Source of the DNA: Spisula solida
Taxonomy: Eukaryota; Mollusca; Bivalvia; Venerida; Mactridae
Assembly (NCBI GenBank): GCA_947247005.1
Contig: OX365947.1
Coordinates: forward strand, 33,932,760-33,996,759
Reading direction: 5' to 3'
Length of the DNA: 64,000 nt
The position numbers and the translations under genes are program-made. Below, one piece after another: positions 10,466-23,395 of this stretch (position 1 is the first letter of the stretch; every line of letters starts with the position of its first letter). The notes under the pieces are model-generated. The model was not told where the DNA came from and made no database searches. It saw nothing but the letters and a program-made list of their open reading frames with translations.

Positions 10466-12112
10466 AGTACATGTACCATACAGAGTATCATTGGTAACTT
10501 GATGTGAGAGACCAAGACCAGCATGGAGTAGACTGTACTGAGTGTATACAACTTGTGAGATTGTAGCCAGGAGAGATTACCATGAGTAACATGTGAGTAC
10601 TGTTGGTAAGTCATGACACTGTACCATACAGAGTACTGTGGGTAACTTGTGAGGGTGAGTACTGTGGGTAAGTCATGACACTGTACCATACAGAGTACTG
10701 TGGGTAACTTGTGAGGGTGAGTACTGTTGATAAGTCATGACACTGTACCATACAGAGTACTGTGGGTAACTTGTGAGGGTGAGTACTGTGGGTAAGTCAT
10801 GACACTGTACTATACAGAGTACTGTGGGTAACTTGTGAGGGTGAGTACTGTTGATAAGTCATGACACTGTACCATACAGAGTACTGTGGGTAACTTGTGA
10901 GGGTGAGTACTGTTGATAAGTCATGACACTGTACCATACAGAGTACTGTGGGTAACTTGTGAGGGTGAGTACTGTTGATAAGTCATGACACTGTACCATA
11001 CAGAGTACTGTGGGTAACTTGTGAGGGTGAGTACTGTGGGTAAGTCATGACACTGTACTATACAGAGTACTGTGGGTAACTTGTGAGGGTGAGTACTGTG
11101 GGTAAGTCATGACACTGTACCATACAGAGTACTGTGGGTAACTTGTGAGGGTGAGTACTGTTGATAAGTCATGACACTGTACCATACAGAGTACTCACTC
11201 ACAGTGGGTAACTTGTGAGGGTGAGTACTGTTGATAAGTCATGACACTGTACCATACAGAGTACTGTGGGTAACTTGTGAGGGTGAGTACTGTTGATAAG
11301 TCATGACACTGTACTATACAGAGTACTCACTCACAGTGGGTAACTTGTGAGGGTGAGTACTGTTGATAAGTCATGACACTGTACCATACAGAGTACTGTG
11401 GGTAACTTGTGAGGGTGAGTACTGTTGATAAGTCATGACACTGTACTATACAGAGTACTCACTCACAGTGGGTAACTTGTTAGGGTGAGTACTGTTGATA
11501 AGTCATGACACTGTACTATACAGAGTACTTACTCACAGTGGGTAACTTGTGAGGGTGAGTACTGTTGATAAGTCATGACACTGTACCATACAGAGTACTG
11601 TGGGTAACTTGTGAGGGTGAGTACTGTGGGTAAGTCATGACACTGTACCATACAGAGTACTGTGGGTAACTTGTGAGGGTGAGTACTGTTGATAAGTCAT
11701 GACACTGTACCATACAGAGTACTGTGGGTAACTTGTGAGGGTGAGTACTGTTGATAAGTCATGACACTGTACCATACAGAGTACTGTGGGTAACTTGTGA
11801 GGGTGAGTACTGTTGATAAGTCATGACACTGTACTATACAGAGTACTCACTCACAGTGGGTAACTTGTGAGGGTGAGTACTGTGGGTAAGTCATGATATT
11901 GTACCATACATAGTACTGTGGGTAACTTGTGAGTGTGAGTAATGTGGGTAACTTGTGAGTGTGAGTACTGTGGGTAACTTGTGAGGGTGAGTACTGTTGG
12001 TAAGTCATGACACTGTACCATACAGAGTACTGTGGGTAACTTGTGAGGGTGAGCATTGTGGGTAAGTCATGACACTGTACCATACAGAGTACTGTGGGTA
12101 ACTTGTGAGCAA
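10466..12112 (+). repeat. 62-bp minisatellite, about 25 units
   Basis: The core unit begins gtcatgacactgtaccatac and contains agagtactgtgggtaacttg and tgagggtgag. Two junction types alternate (actgttgataagtcatgac and actgtgggtaagtcatgac). A third variant inserts ctcactcaca. The mixture suggests subfamily structure. The array makes spurious minus-strand frames at both ends. Confidence 0.95.
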
Positions 12113-12635
12113 AACACAATCACTTATGGAAAGTATTTAGCTATCTTTGTAACAGCTGCAACTTCGAAAGTTATTGCTATGGCATATTCCTATCAATAAG
12201 AAAAGCTCAATGACACAAATTCTGAGTTTCTTACATACAGTTCCGTATAGATAACATGACATTGACCTTTATGTTACAAGTGCTTCTAATCAACTGTCTG
12301 AATCAAATGTTTATGAATAGGGTTTATGCAATTTAAAAATACAATATAGTTCAGCTAAATGCAAATGAAGCAATTATTATGTACAATACAAATGGCACGA
12401 ATTGTCTAACATTTGAACAGAAACATGATAAAATAAATTATGTATATGCATCAACAGAAGCCCATTAGATAATGGCAAGGATCATTTTAGCCTATATATA
12501 GTTATATACATTATACCATGATGCTGAAAATAAACAGTGCAAATACAACTTTTATATATAGACTTTGCTATTACCCCATCAACAGATCTGAATTAATCTT
12601 AACATAGTACTTGAGAACACATCTGGTAACCTAGA

Positions 12636-12720
12636 CCTCCCCCCTACTGGCACCGACCACCCCCCTCCCTCGGCCTTCCTCCCCTCTCAGCCTCCCCCTC
12701 CCCAGCCTTCCCAGTCCCTC
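12636..12720 (+). repeat. C-rich tract, G-rich on the gene's sense strand
   Basis: About 85 bases are almost pure pyrimidine-rich sequence with many CCC to CCCCCC runs, for example cctccccctccccagccttc. The transcribed RNA would carry many G runs close together, enough for a predicted G-quadruplex. It contrasts sharply with the AT-rich surroundings. Confidence 0.7.
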
Positions 12721-13255
12721 AGAGTTTAATGATTGGGTTAGAGATTAAAATTGAACATTAAGTTGTTTCACAATCCTGGGTCATGGCACTCAATGTTCCA
12801 TACATACCTGATAAGTCACTTTCAGTGTGTTAAATTAAGTTACACACTCAACAAAACAGCCATTGCATGGTCCTAAAGCCCTCACCTAAAGACTTTTTAA
12901 TAAATTTGTGCATGTTTTTCACAGATACAAAATGTGACAAGTTTCTTAAAACTATGACCTCTGGAGTATAAACTTGTTTCCTTGATATAACCTTGTGAGG
13001 GGTGACCCTGGCTTTCTTGCAACCCCAGACGACTCAGTAAAAATGTTAAATAGTACTTGACCAAGATTGTACAGATACCATTTGTGGCCAGGTTTCAGGT
13101 AACGATCGATCAGGTAAAAATGCCACCTGATAGTGTATTAACAGTTACTGGTAAGCTGTAGAAAACTGGTAGCAAACAATTAACACATGGCAGACATTAT
13201 AAGGGTGATCACAATAACTCATTTTAAGCACTTGTTTAGGGTGTGTTAAACAAGA

Positions 13256-13556
13256 TTGCTTAAATCAACGCTTATGCCCCAGTGGAAGCCTTGTCCATAA
13301 AAACTAGCAAAGTCAATCAGGGGCCATAATTCTTTTAAAATGTTGGATAGTGTTACGTGGCTTTAACAATGTAAGGTGTTTATGATGGCTAACATGTATG
13401 TTTGAAGTTTGAAAGCAATGCCTTGATGGATTTCAAAAATATTTCAGTTTCAATAACTTGAAAGTTTTGGTTAACATTTTCGGATGAACAGACAAACAGA
13501 CAGGACAATCACTATATGCCTTCGCATCAGTAGATGCCAGGGCATAAAAACTGCCG
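13256..13556 (+). repeat. Dispersed element, diverged copy of the 50584/54831 family
   Basis: It begins like the other two copies (aacgcttatgcccc...tggaagccttgtccataaa) and ends with a related segment: caatcactatatgcct, then a gap, then agggcataaaaa. The middle is diverged. Three copies within the one gene define an interspersed family. Confidence 0.65.
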
Positions 13557-14204
13557 AGCTTTATAGAGTTCCAGCTCAATGCTATTGTTATACTGAAATC
13601 AATCAAAACACAATATGCATACAGGGTTGAAGGTAAACAAGTAGGACAGAAATAAATATACATACTTACAGACACAACAGCAAACATAGGGCAGCAAGCA
13701 TTCATCAACATAATATATTCAAACACAGACTGAAACAACATCTATATCATTCATCATGCAACTTGTGAATCTGGGGGGAAATATCCATATGTCATAATAC
13801 ACATTACTTACATAGTTCACCAAGCATAGCAAGCTTATAAAACATGTGTATTTAAAATAAATGCCAACATTGGCATTGCCCAGCACGTGGGGCACAAGCA
13901 CAGGAATAAACAAGTATTAGTAAACCACATTAAACTGAGTCTGATCCATACTTGAATCAGTTATGATCTGGTATTGCCCCCAGAGTGGGACCTGTACTAA
14001 TCTGGAAGAAAAGAAGAAGCACAGAGTCTCAGGTTAGTGTGGTCAGATAATACAAGATTTTCATTGTTGCCGCTTTTATTGTAATTTGTTTATAATAATG
14101 TTTTGACAACAGCAACTATTGTCGTGATTTGATTGTGATATTGTAATTCATGCCACCCAATTATCAGAGCTTTCTCCCATGTATAAACAATAGTTTCCAC
14201 TAGT

Positions 14205-14312
14205 ATACCCAGTACTTGGATTAATTCCCAGTACTCTGATTAATTCCCTGTACTTTGATTACTTATACCCAGTACTTTGATTAATTCCCAGTACTTTGAT
14301 TACTAAGGATTT
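14205..14312 (+). repeat. ~20-bp tandem repeat, five units
   Basis: Units are variants of cagtactttgattaattcc. Some carry an extra tta(ta) after gattac. Confidence 0.75.
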
Positions 14313-16768
14313 CTTCAAGGTGAAACTATTGTACATTGTGTTTGACTGTATTCATTGTGTCCTGCTCATTATCTCCCTTATATACTACAAGCGATATATA
14401 CAAAGGGTGTCAACTGTCTGTATATGTAATGCATAATGATCATTTGTATTTTTCTGAAATAAATCCTTGATACTGGTATATATAGGATCTGTCATGAGTT
14501 GTCTTAGGAGATCAACAAACACTGGTCATTAAGCAAGCCTCTTGAGAGCTTGATCATTTGTTTTCGTGACAAGTTAAAAAAATGTTAATCCCAAAGACCA
14601 GTGGTGGATTCTTCACATAACCATAGTTACCGATCGAGTCAAAACATGATAAAATATAAATAATTTAAGCCAAAGATGTTATGTTTTCGAGCCGAAAATC
14701 TGGTGACGTCAAGAATTTGTTATCACACGTGTCGGAGAACATTGTTCCGTCATTTGTTCTCATGAAAGATCACAGTATTTATGTGATAAATGAACATTTT
14801 TCACTACCTTATGATCTATAAATACGCTGTTTGATCATGCACTACATGTATATAACAATGATATCTAAAGGCATATTTGACATATTACTGTGGCTCACAG
14901 CATAGAACTTGAATCAAGCAAGTTTTTGTATCATCAAATCCTCCCTAAGCAGTCTTCCTTCAGATACGACTAGAATTTGTATTCTATCACAACAGAGCAT
15001 TTAAATTCAAGTCATTTATGCTTCAAAGCCAATGACTTAGCAGGAAACGTTTCCTTTGATCTGAGATTACACAAGATTTCAGTGTTTTGTTTCATCATTC
15101 AACATAATCAACAACAGATCAACATGTTCAATCCAGAATTGATTATTATTATACACCAGCATTGTGATTCAATTTGATTTTTTATGTAAAGATCCAGCAA
15201 ATCACAAAAGAAGTCATAGTACAGTCAACTCTCACTATAATGACTTGCATTTTTGAGGATATACAGTCAACTTTTGCTGTTTAATGAATGACCATGTCAG
15301 TTTCTTAGATATATCATAGTACGGAGAATTTGACACGACTCTTGACCTTCTATTAGCATAATTTAACAGCAGATATATTGTCTATATTTATTATCCCACC
15401 CCAGTTGTATGTTTCAAAAGTGAAAAGTATCATAAAGATGCTCGAGGCCTAATACCAACACAAATCTAAAGAACCAATATTGCACGATTTGCTAGGGGAA
15501 TTTATATATAATCAATGCATAAACCTTGTCATATATTCGTGTATAAAGGTCAGGATGAAGTGAAATTCTTCGTGCTATACATGATAGTCAACTCTCCTTG
15601 TATGTTTCCCGTGATGTAGTTGTATTGTATTGTATTGTATCATATCGTATTTGATGAACGAATGTGAGAACCAGCTCTAAGTGTGGTCACTGACAAGTTT
15701 ACTCTGCTTAAACGATTACGACTGTGACTAAACAGAAATGACGGTAGAATCAGATGATTTAAACCTCATTTAAAACATCAACCTCAACAACAAGACCATA
15801 TTAATATTTATTATTAAGAATGTAATTCAAGTTCTTTTTTTTCACATTTTTGCTCACTCCTTTTTCAACCTAAATAGTGAGACTAGTACATTACAAGATC
15901 AGATTCACGAGTCTCAATACTTGGTGGTCTTATTATTGAGATTTTACTGAACTACTTTCTTTGTTTCTTGTTAAAATATTGATTTGAGATATCAAGATCA
16001 AGTGTCTGTTAGAGACACAATGGTAATATCTTCAATGTCATCTTTACATTAACAACAATTTGATGGATATTGAAGAACTGTGAAATTTTAAAACTGTAGT
16101 TCTTTAAGATTCACATTGTCATGTGACATGACCATGGACCAAGTCATTTGATCAAGTCATGTAATCAAACCATGTGATCAAGTCAAGTGATCAAGTATCA
16201 CAGATCAATAAATATGTACGCACTATACATTGTAATCAAATAACACACAATGTATCTATGTGAACGCATAAAATAAAACAAAGACAGATTTTCTTTCAAA
16301 AGAAATTTATATTTACGAAAACATTGATCGTTTTTACAACATCTGTGCAAGTGTATACAAATATTACACACATACATTACCATAGCAACATATTTTAGTA
16401 ATTTTCCAAAATTACATCTTCTGAAAATCATAAATTTGTGTTGCTATGGAAACAACTTCTATTCAAGCACTATGCAGGATAATAGCATTTTTTCACACAA
16501 ACATGTACATATATATATAAGCAATGTTAGCAATCGGCTACAACATGAGTTAGATGAATTAATACTAAAAAACATAATTCTGCTAGTATGAAAAATTAGC
16601 ATATTAACTTGTCAGATACCATACAAAATATTCTTTATCCATTACAGATTTACAAACGTACAAAAAAATCTACGGATTTCTTGTATTTATTGAGAACTAC
16701 TTACAACAAGAGAGGTCACAGGAAGCTTGATACGCATCTTATGTGGAGAACCAGTATGTCCTTGGAGT

Positions 16769-16872
16769 TCAAGGTCAAAGGTGCTCAACTTCATGACCTT
16801 GAACATTGAGCTAACAGATGCATTTATGTATGACCTTGCAGTTCAAGGTCATAAATTCATTAATGACCTTGA
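16769..16872. promoter_or_regulatory. Cluster of four TCAAGGTCA elements (nuclear-receptor extended half-sites)
   Basis: TCAAGGTCA occurs at 16769-16777 and 16843-16851, and its complement TGACCTTGA at 16794-16802 and 16864-16872. This nonamer is the established binding sequence of monomeric ERR and Ftz-F1/SF-1 type receptors. Function here is only inferred, because 'aaggtca' words are also common in this genome's interspersed repeats. Confidence 0.35.
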
Positions 16873-17112
16873 TATCAATTGACCTCATTCAAAGATGCAT
16901 TGGAATTGATTGACAATGAAAGTCTATAACAAACACACAACCATGTTTATATCAATAAAAAAAAACTATGAATTCACTAATGTACAAAAGAGTGTAACAA
17001 CAACATGCCTTCATTCAGCAAGTGTACAATAACTTAGCTTGAAGGTGTAAGATGGAGTAAGTATTTAACCAAGACTCATAATAATTATCCCAAGACTGTA
17101 ATAATATTTATG

Positions 17113-18403
17113 CAGGGCTCACGCTGTCAATCGACATTATCGCCATTTGCGATAATTTTATCAAAGTGGCGATTATTATTTCAATTTGGCGATGAAAAAT
17201 GGCGATAATTTTATCAAAATGCAAAAAAAATATCTCCATAACTTCTTATTTTATCTATCAGCTACGTATCGAGTGTCACAAATTTTCAAGTTCACACTTC
17301 AAACTGGACCCATATAATCTTCATTGTTAATTACCATTAGCCCCAGGAGGTCTAATTACTGATAAATTGTTGTGATAACATCTTTTAATCCCCATTTAAT
17401 TGGTGTAATCAACTGTCAACAACGTTCGTGGGACAGGTCTAAAATACTGACGAACATGTCTAAAATACTGACGAATCCGGGACATGGGATGCAGACAAGA
17501 TTAATTGCAATTTAGGGTTAATTATAGTTAATAATAGGTGATTTGATTTATAATCTATCGACTAATGACTGCTTTGACTAAAAAATGAACATACTATTAA
17601 ATAAAACTTATTTTTACGAGCTGTTTGAAAAACGTAAGTTGACTAGTATTCGGACATGCAAAATTCGGATATTCGTAATTTGTAAAATATAAGTGCTTAT
17701 TTTTTAAAAAACTTTAAATACAATTATCCATTTTAAAAGGTTCATGATGCTGCAGCTTGTTGCTTGAGCTATAAGTCTTGGTCAAAAGAAAGGTTTTATC
17801 ATGACATATTTATCCTCTTTTCCTATGGTTTCAGCCACTTAAGAATAAAGATTCTAGGGTTTCTAAAAAATATTGTTGCAAGCTTGAAAAATGTTTAGAA
17901 CATTATAATTGGTCTTTAAGCTACACAATGATTGTTTCAATGCTGCCCTTAACTCGCAGTCACATGCAATGTTCAGTGTAGAATTTAAAATCATTGAACT
18001 TGAGGGAGCATACCTCTGGACCCACCCTAGTACAATGGTGCCTATTTGTATGAAGGCAATTCTTAATTAAGTTAAATGATGATCAATTTGTCTTTGACCT
18101 GTCACTAGACTGAGTCATAATTAGTCAGGATTTCTCGATTGAAAACTGCCCAGAAGGCACCTGAAGCCCTATCAAATTAAAAATTTTGCCAGTGGAGTAT
18201 GTGCCAAACTTCCTAGCATAAGATGCCACACATATTCATTTTGATCCGCTATGGCCCTGACTATGATTCATAAAAAGCCTTATGTACCATGCATAAAGTT
18301 TGAGTCACCATGCATAGATTATAAGTTCGCGTCAATTTTGGCTATAATTTTTGTTGGGCAAAAATAAATGGCTATTATTTTAAAATGGCCAGTGTGAGCC
18401 CTG
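17113..18403. mobile_element. 1.29-kb non-autonomous TIR transposon with 6-bp target duplication
   Basis: The ends are cagggctcacgctg (17113) and cagtgtgagccctg (ending 18403), inverted with one mismatch. TTTATG is duplicated at 17107-17112 and 18404-18409. The left subterminal region repeats ggcgat/gcgataattttatc several times; the right has the related words ggctataattttt and tggctattattttaaaatggc. No coding capacity is seen. The ends and duplication length resemble the small MITE at 7709-7976. Confidence 0.85.
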
Positions 18404-18485
18404 TTTATGTCAGATTTTTTGATCATGTGTTCATTCCAATTACACTACACACATAGACCAACCAACATAGAAAGTCTGGAAGACA

Positions 18486-18836
18486 TGATGTAACCCAGGT
18501 ATAACACATGTAATGTAACCCAGGTATAACACATGTAATGTAATCCTGGTATAACACATGTAATGTAACCCAGGTATAACACATGTAATGTAACCTAGGT
18601 ATAACACATGTAATGTAACCCGGGTATAACACATGTAATGTAACCCGGGTATAACACATGTAATGTAACCCGGGTATAACACATGTAATGTAACCCGGGT
18701 ATAACATATGTAATGTAAACCAGGTATAACACATGTAATGTAACCCGGGTATAACACATGTAATGTATCCTAGGTATAACACATGTAATGTAACCTAGGT
18801 ATAACACATGTAATGTAACCTAGGTATAACACATGT
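18486..18836 (+). repeat. 25-bp minisatellite, 14 units
   Basis: The unit is taatgtaacccaggtataac plus acatg. The variable centre is caggt, cgggt, taggt or ctggt, and the cgggt form makes the palindrome acccgggt. Because 25 is not a multiple of 3, the same periodic peptide appears in all three minus-strand frames. This explains the 'LYPGYITCVIPGLHYMCY' frames. Confidence 0.95.
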
Positions 18837-19594
18837 TATATACAGTCAAACCTGTCTAAAGCAGCCAGTACATGGATACATCTAAAACAATTGACTGTTT
18901 AATACAGGTGTATTTAATATAGACACTTTAACCACTTTGGGTTCACTCACTGTTTAGGACAGGTGGTAACTAAACCAGATAACCACTAGCACACCATTAT
19001 CTGTCATTGATTACTAACAAATACTGAGCAGTTTAACTTACAACCATCAATAAAAAATCTCATATTAACCTATGAATAAAAATTACGAATAAAGTATCGC
19101 AGAATCACTAAATGTTCATTAAGTATGAGATTTCCTTTGCTTCATGAAACTGAATCAACGGTTCTGATGCCTGGAGCGTTTTTGCTTACAATAATTGGAT
19201 TTTATCAGTTCAGTAAAACATGGCTATTTTAGTTATTTCCTCTTTTGCACACAATCAATATTTTGTCCAAATATGGATCAGCTCTGAGTAATATTGTATA
19301 ATAGACGATGATTCACATGCAACAAGGTTAGTAATATAATAAATGTTGACTGAAAAATCTGGAAAATATTTTCACAAATAAAAAAGAGAAAAGTGTTGGG
19401 GCTATTATAATTTTTGTTTTCCAGATAAAGTTTAAAACTGAGCAATTTTGAAGCACAAATATTTTATGCCTATAGTTTGTTTCCAGGAGAATAACTAGGG
19501 CTAAAATCTGTAACTAGATGTAGTATTTATAAATTATCTCACTTGTTTGTATGACTTACAGTAATTCATTAAGAAATGAATGTGCATACAGAAC

Positions 19595-20255
19595 AATAAC
19601 TGGTTCCGGATACCAGGTCCCTGGACTGGTTCAGGATACCAGGTTCCTGGACTGGTTCAGGATACCAGGTCCATTGACTGGTTCAGGATACCAGGTCCAT
19701 TGACTGGTTCAGGATACCAGGTTCCTGGACTGGTTCCGGATACCAGGTCCCTGGACTGGTTCAGGATACCAGGTTCCTGGACTGGTTCAGGATACCAGGT
19801 CCATTGACTGGTTCAGGATACCAGGTTCCTGGACTGGTTCAGGATACCAGGACCCTGTACTGGTTCAGGATACCAGGTCCATTGACTGGTTCCGGATACC
19901 AGGTTCCTGGACTGGTTCAGGATACCAGGACCCTGTACTGGTTCAGAATACCAGGACTGGTTCAGGGTACCGGGTCCCTAGACTGGTTTAGAATATGCAG
20001 GACTGGTTCAGGATACCTGGTCCCTAGACTGGTTTAGAATATGCCGGACTGGTTCAGGGTACCTGGTCCCTAGACTGGTTTAGAATATGCCGGACTGGTC
20101 AGGATACCTGGTCCCTAGACTGGTTTAGAATATGCCAGACCGGTCAGGATACCTGGTCCCTAAACTGGTTTAGAATATGCCAGACCGGTCAGGATACCTG
20201 GTCCCTAGACTGGTTTAGAATATGCCGGACCGGTCAGGATACCTGGTCCCTGAAC
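19595..20255 (+). repeat. Two-tier minisatellite: 26-bp units then ~46-bp derived units
   Basis: At 19595-19980 units of gactggttcaggataccagg plus tccctg or a variant repeat about 14 times. From about 19975 the unit becomes a composite in which gactggtttagaatatgcc alternates with ggactggtcaggatacctgg. This is a higher-order repeat derived from the first array. Confidence 0.9.
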
Positions 20256-23151
20256 AAAATTATTTCTCTGATTATCAAATATTATCTTGATTGATAAGAT
20301 GATAATTATACAAGTTTTTTAAAGCATAAACAATGATACAAACAAGGGTACAATCTAATTGCTATTGTTTTAATGAAGGCATAAAATAATAAAAATAACA
20401 TTATGTTCAAATGTACAAATAAATGAAAAAATAAAATGGTGGGATGACAGACTCAACTCTCTGTATAGGCCTTTATTAAATTGTCTATCCAGTAAACAAA
20501 GAATGATGTTATGACAACTGAGCTTTGATTATTTGGTACATAATATTTATTGCACGCAATGCACTCTATCATCCATCCGGTAGAACAAATTTCTGTAAGT
20601 AGCAATGTTTGTGAAGTATAGATTTCATACTGACACTGACATTCTTGGCTCTCCCTTGCATTCAATGGTCAATGGATATTAAACTTACCAATAACATATA
20701 GTCAACTCCATAGATGAAGTCAATTAAACATATCTTTTAAGGGTTAATTTATTATATGTCAAGTTCTATAAAATTTAACTGAAAACAAACAGTATGCCTT
20801 TTTACATAACATGTACATGTACTTTACTTGTTAGTGGTATGATAGAAATTATGAGGACTTAAAAGTAATATCATCAAAGCTGCATGGAACAGGAGTTTTT
20901 CTTCGAAAATATACCGACATGAATATAGTACATTCACTATAAGTACTTAAAAGGAATATTCTTTGATTTGTGTCATTTCCAAAAATATAAGTTGGAAGTT
21001 TTTCCACAACTCCGAATTTTAATACTATTTACAACTTTGTTGATAATTAAATGTGGAGAATTAATATCATAACAAATTTTGAAAAGTGAAAAACAATATA
21101 AAATATTAATTTGGGGTTTAATATTTCACAACACACAGAAATGTATACACGAAATGTAAATCTAACAACTTACACCAGCCAATAAAGCTATCACACAACA
21201 ACAAATCTACAAACATCAGGGTTACAGGATATAAAACTGAATTTGGATACCAGTCTAAAAATACAGCATTCCCATTGGTTAATTTAAATTATGAGTTCAA
21301 AATCAACCAATCAGATGCTTAAGTTCTCAGACTGGTCTCCACATTATGATTTATACTTAATTCAACTTACACAAAAGCAAAAACTGTTAATGAATAAAAA
21401 CATCGCCCTCATACATTTAGCATTAATAATTTATACAACATTTACTCATTATGAACACTGAATTATTAATGTAGTAAGAGTATTGAATTTTGCAAAAACA
21501 CTTCTTGCAGAAAGTTAACAAAAATCCATTAAATATTTTAGTAACCAAATGAATTTCTGCAAGTCTGCTATTATACATTTATTTCTATTATAGATCCACC
21601 AAGGTTCATGTATATTAAACACAGTCATGTCATTATAAACACAATCAGGTCATTTTCTCAAAGCCAATCACTACCTTCTTATTTTACAGAAAACAAATCA
21701 AACTTTAAAGCAGATATACTGTATACTGCATAGAATAGTTCTAGAGGCAATCTGGGCCCAGTATTATAAAACTGAGTATAGAAACCTGAGAATCTATTGG
21801 TTAAATATACGACAGCCCTCAAACAAACTACCAGGTACTAATAAGCGACTTGAGTTTTAAGGTTCTGAGCACACTCAATTTATAGCCTCAAGCTCAGGCG
21901 TGCACTTAAATAACAATTTCAAATCTTCTTACAATTATCAATAGAATATCCTCTATGTATTTAATAAATGAAATTATACTAAATCAGGATATTTCAAGTA
22001 CAATTCCATGGGAAAAATAGTTTATTTGTTAGCACAAGATGGGAGGGCGATGTTGCCAGAGCTGATGGTATAATGAGCACAATATCTGGCTAAATGAGAC
22101 GTAAGATGTACCGGTAATCCCCTTGGTATGTTTATGAACTGTTCTTCCAATGTGCACCTATGCATGGAACAAGACTTACAATCATACGGTTAGAAATGTT
22201 TTCGAAAATAAATGTTATTGCCGAAGTATATCCATCCAGCTGGGGCTAGCTTTAATAACAATATAATCGAACAAATGTCAGCTGAATACAACATTGACAT
22301 GAAATCTTGAGTTGGTGCCAAACTAAATTATCTTGTAGGTATTAACAGGAACAACATTTGCTCCACCTAGTAATGTACAAATAATCTATAAATTTAAGTA
22401 TCGAACAAAAAATTAACATAAAATTGAAACTTTTGATCAACAATCTAAACAGATTGAATTTTGTTTACTGTCAGATCAAGAACAACCCAGCACAAATATG
22501 CATCACACTAATTCTCCAAAGGAGTGGAATGTATTCTAACTTAATATGGATGTAATTAAACTATAGGATGTTAATTAATGGATAACGAGGAGAAAACAGA
22601 CGGGGTAAATATTATACAAAGAACATATGTATAACCACGACAGAAAGTCAGTATACAGACTTTAAAGATTTCCATATTTTTGGTTATTTTCAATACAAGA
22701 ACTATTATTCTCAAAAGCATAACTTCAAGACAATTAATTAATTGTAGCAAATTTCATAATTATGAATAATAACTTACCTAAATTTTGCAAAACATCGAAA
22801 TTCTGAACGACTTAACGACTTATCTCAAATAAAGCATATACAATAAGATTAATGATATAAATCAATTATCAAAAAAACAAAAAAGTATTATACATAATTA
22901 CATATTAACACTTATCTAGTAATATATATATACAATAAACATAGACATCAGTATCTATATATGAAGCAATAATGTTACATAGAATTTGATTTCAAACTTG
23001 AAATCTCATCAATTTTCATCATCTACCTTCCCTTTATACATTCAGGAGTATTAATTTTGTTTGTATGAAAAATACTGTTTCCGTTCTGTTTTGTTTTGAA
23101 TAAGCTTTAGCAGATGTTTTACTTGATATAGGAGTCCTTTTAAACAAATCA

Positions 23152-23395
23152 ATGAGAGTTTCTTCCCCTGAATCAGTAGGAAATTTCTTCCAAGTGATTC
23201 AAAAAGAGTTTCTTCCCCTGAATCAACTGGTATTATTTTCTGGGAATCAACTGTTGTTACCTCCCCTGAATCAACTGGAGTTCCCTCCCCTGAATCAACA
23301 ATCAACTGGAGTTCCCTCCCCTGAATCAACAGTTAACTGGAGTTCCCTCCCTTGAACCCCTGGATCAACTGGAGTTCCCTCATATTAGTTTTCTC
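23152..23395 (+). repeat. Degenerate minisatellite, ~23-bp unit
   Basis: The words cccctgaatcaactggagtt and ttccctc recur with indels, at least eight times. Confidence 0.75.

Noticed and set aside
13671..13730. 60-nt exon-like segment (TTGTTTCAG|...|GTAAGT) on the minus strand
   Set aside because: Good splice sites, but entered in the phase 1 needed here it hits TGA within three codons; only phase 0 is open.
13433..13741. 102-codon minus-strand frame
   Set aside because: Overlaps a dispersed repeat and has no domain; chance.
13960..14002. Alternative terminal exon giving a secreted form (GPTLGAIPDHN stop)
   Set aside because: A fine polypyrimidine tract exists at 14003-14020, but its own AG leads straight to TAG in phase 1, and the next AG (TACAG) is poorly placed. 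No support for use.
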